A stretch of 64,000 bases of DNA from Streptococcus suis (GTDB taxonomy: Bacteria; Bacillota; Bacilli; Lactobacillales; Streptococcaceae), in assembly GCF_017601095.1 (NCBI RefSeq), contig NZ_JAGFUX010000003.1, positions 1 through 64,000 of the forward strand, read 5' to 3'. This document shows positions 63,294 through 64,000 of this stretch, one piece after another. Under the pieces are notes generated by a model that was not told the DNA's origin, searched no databases, and saw nothing but the letters and a program-made list of their open reading frames with translations. Every line of letters starts with the position of its first letter. The stretch's first letter is position 1. The translations under genes were made by a program, and so were the position numbers.

Positions 63294-64000
63294 ATTTTTT
63301 CAAGTTGTAGAATGAGTTCAAGCCTTTGTAGACTGCAACTTCACCAAGTTGATCTTCGATACGAAGCAATTGGTTGTATTTAGCGATACGGTCTGTACGT
63401 GACAATGAACCTGTCTTGATTTGGCCAGCGTTAGTTGCAACTGCGATGTCAGCGATTGTTGAATCTTCAGTTTCACCTGAACGGTGTGATACAACTGCAG
63501 TGTAGCCAGCTTCTTTAGCCATTTCGATAGCTTCAAATGTTTCAGTAAGAGTACCGATTTGGTTAACTTTGATAAGGATTGAGTTAGCAGCACCTTCTTT
63601 GATACCACGTGCAAGGTAGTCAGTGTTTGTTACGAAGAAGTCGTCACCAACCAATTGAACGCGTTTGCCAAGACGCTCAGTAAGTGCTTTCCAACCATCC
63701 CAGTCGTTTTCATCCATACCATCTTCGATAGTGATGATTGGGTATTTGTTAACCAATTCTTCAAGGTAGTCGATTTGCTCTGCAGATGTACGAACAGCAG
63801 CACCTTCGCCTTCGAATTTAGTGTAGTCGTAAACTTTACGCTCTTTGTCGTAGAACTCAGATGACGCACAGTCGAAACCGATCATGATGCCGTTTTCGCC
63901 AGCTTCGTAACCAGCAGCTTCGATAGCTTCGATGATTGTTTCAACACCGTCTTCAGTTCCTTCGAACTTAGGAGCGAAACCACCTTCGTCACCAACAGCT
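63292..64000 (-). CDS. eno: Enolase, C-terminal part (5' end beyond window)
   Basis: The glycolytic enolase, also a surface plasminogen-binding protein in streptococci. The visible 236 codons cover the second half: [30 protein letters not shown], the catalytic Lys in [27 protein letters not shown] and the end NSFYNLKK. The gene is open to the right edge. Ends in a hairpin terminator. Confidence 0.96.
   Translation of the reverse strand, partial: AVGDEGGFAPKFEGTEDGVETIIEAIEAAGYEAGENGIMIGFDCASSEFYDKERKVYDYTKFEGEGAAVRTSAEQIDYLEELVNKYPIITIEDGMDENDWDGWKALTERLGKRVQLVGDDFFVTNTDYLARGIKEGAANSILIKVNQIGTLTETFEAIEMAKEAGYTAVVSHRSGETEDSTIADIAVATNAGQIKTGSLSRTDRIAKYNQLLRIEDQLGEVAVYKGLNSFYNLKK

Overview
The window reads as chromosome of a low-GC Firmicute of the genus Streptococcus, most probably Streptococcus suis. 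Reasons: the cdaA-cdaR-glmM and murT-gatD pairs, an FbpS/RqcH-type fibronectin-binding protein, RNase J2, a tryptophan T-box in front of a trpXYZ-type importer, and an ICE of the ICESa2603 type. The species is inference from gene content and remembered protein sequences, not from a database search.

Layout. (1) 1-9770 is one end of an integrative conjugative element read right to left: RepA_N initiator, C5 DNA methyltransferase, small accessory genes (Spx-like, XRE-like, CPBP protease), then the type IV secretion block virD4, a small membrane protein, virB6, prgI and virB4. virB4 is cut at 115/116 by the 5' end of a group II intron whose body lies outside the window. The ICE sits inside a NUDIX hydrolase gene whose 5' part remains at 9771-10058. 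(2) 10045-19783 is core metabolism: acyl-ACP thioesterase, hemW, a VanZ-like protein, maltodextrin/glycogen phosphorylase, and a nucleoside-salvage operon rpiA-deoB-arsC-like-arsC-punA-deoD. (3) 19805-25751 is an AT-rich defence island between rpiA and mnmE: a type III restriction-modification pair followed without gaps by a double zinc-ribbon protein and an unrecognised helical protein. (4) 25921-42400 is core: mnmE, a TPM/LemA/flotillin group, pepV flanked by hairpin arrays, a cupin, a methyltransferase, ABC-F, the c-di-AMP operon with glmM, and murT-gatD. (5) About 42414-43512 is an erm(B) cassette with its attenuator leader peptide and no transposase, placed directly beside the native rlmA(II) gene. 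(6) 43521-61295 is core: rlmA(II), XRE regulator, ABC-F, metalloprotease, esterase, rnjB, trpXYZ with T-box, fbpS, PASTA protein, acetolactate decarboxylase, TPR protein, AI-2E-type permease and a lactonase. (7) 61537-63291 is a decayed islet in front of eno: repeats, a RelE/RHH toxin-antitoxin pair with a palindromic operator on its promoter, a complete small-RNA-like transcription unit, and a broken IS3-family orfA. The 3' part of eno closes the window.

How the parts relate. The mobile layers are the ICE, the intron inside the ICE, the R-M island, the erm(B) cassette and the toxin-antitoxin/IS islet. They are inserted between otherwise conserved operons. The strongest candidate for an undescribed system is the four-gene defence operon at 19863-25623. 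The strongest candidate for an unrecognised RNA is the promoter-structure-terminator unit at 62511-62651.
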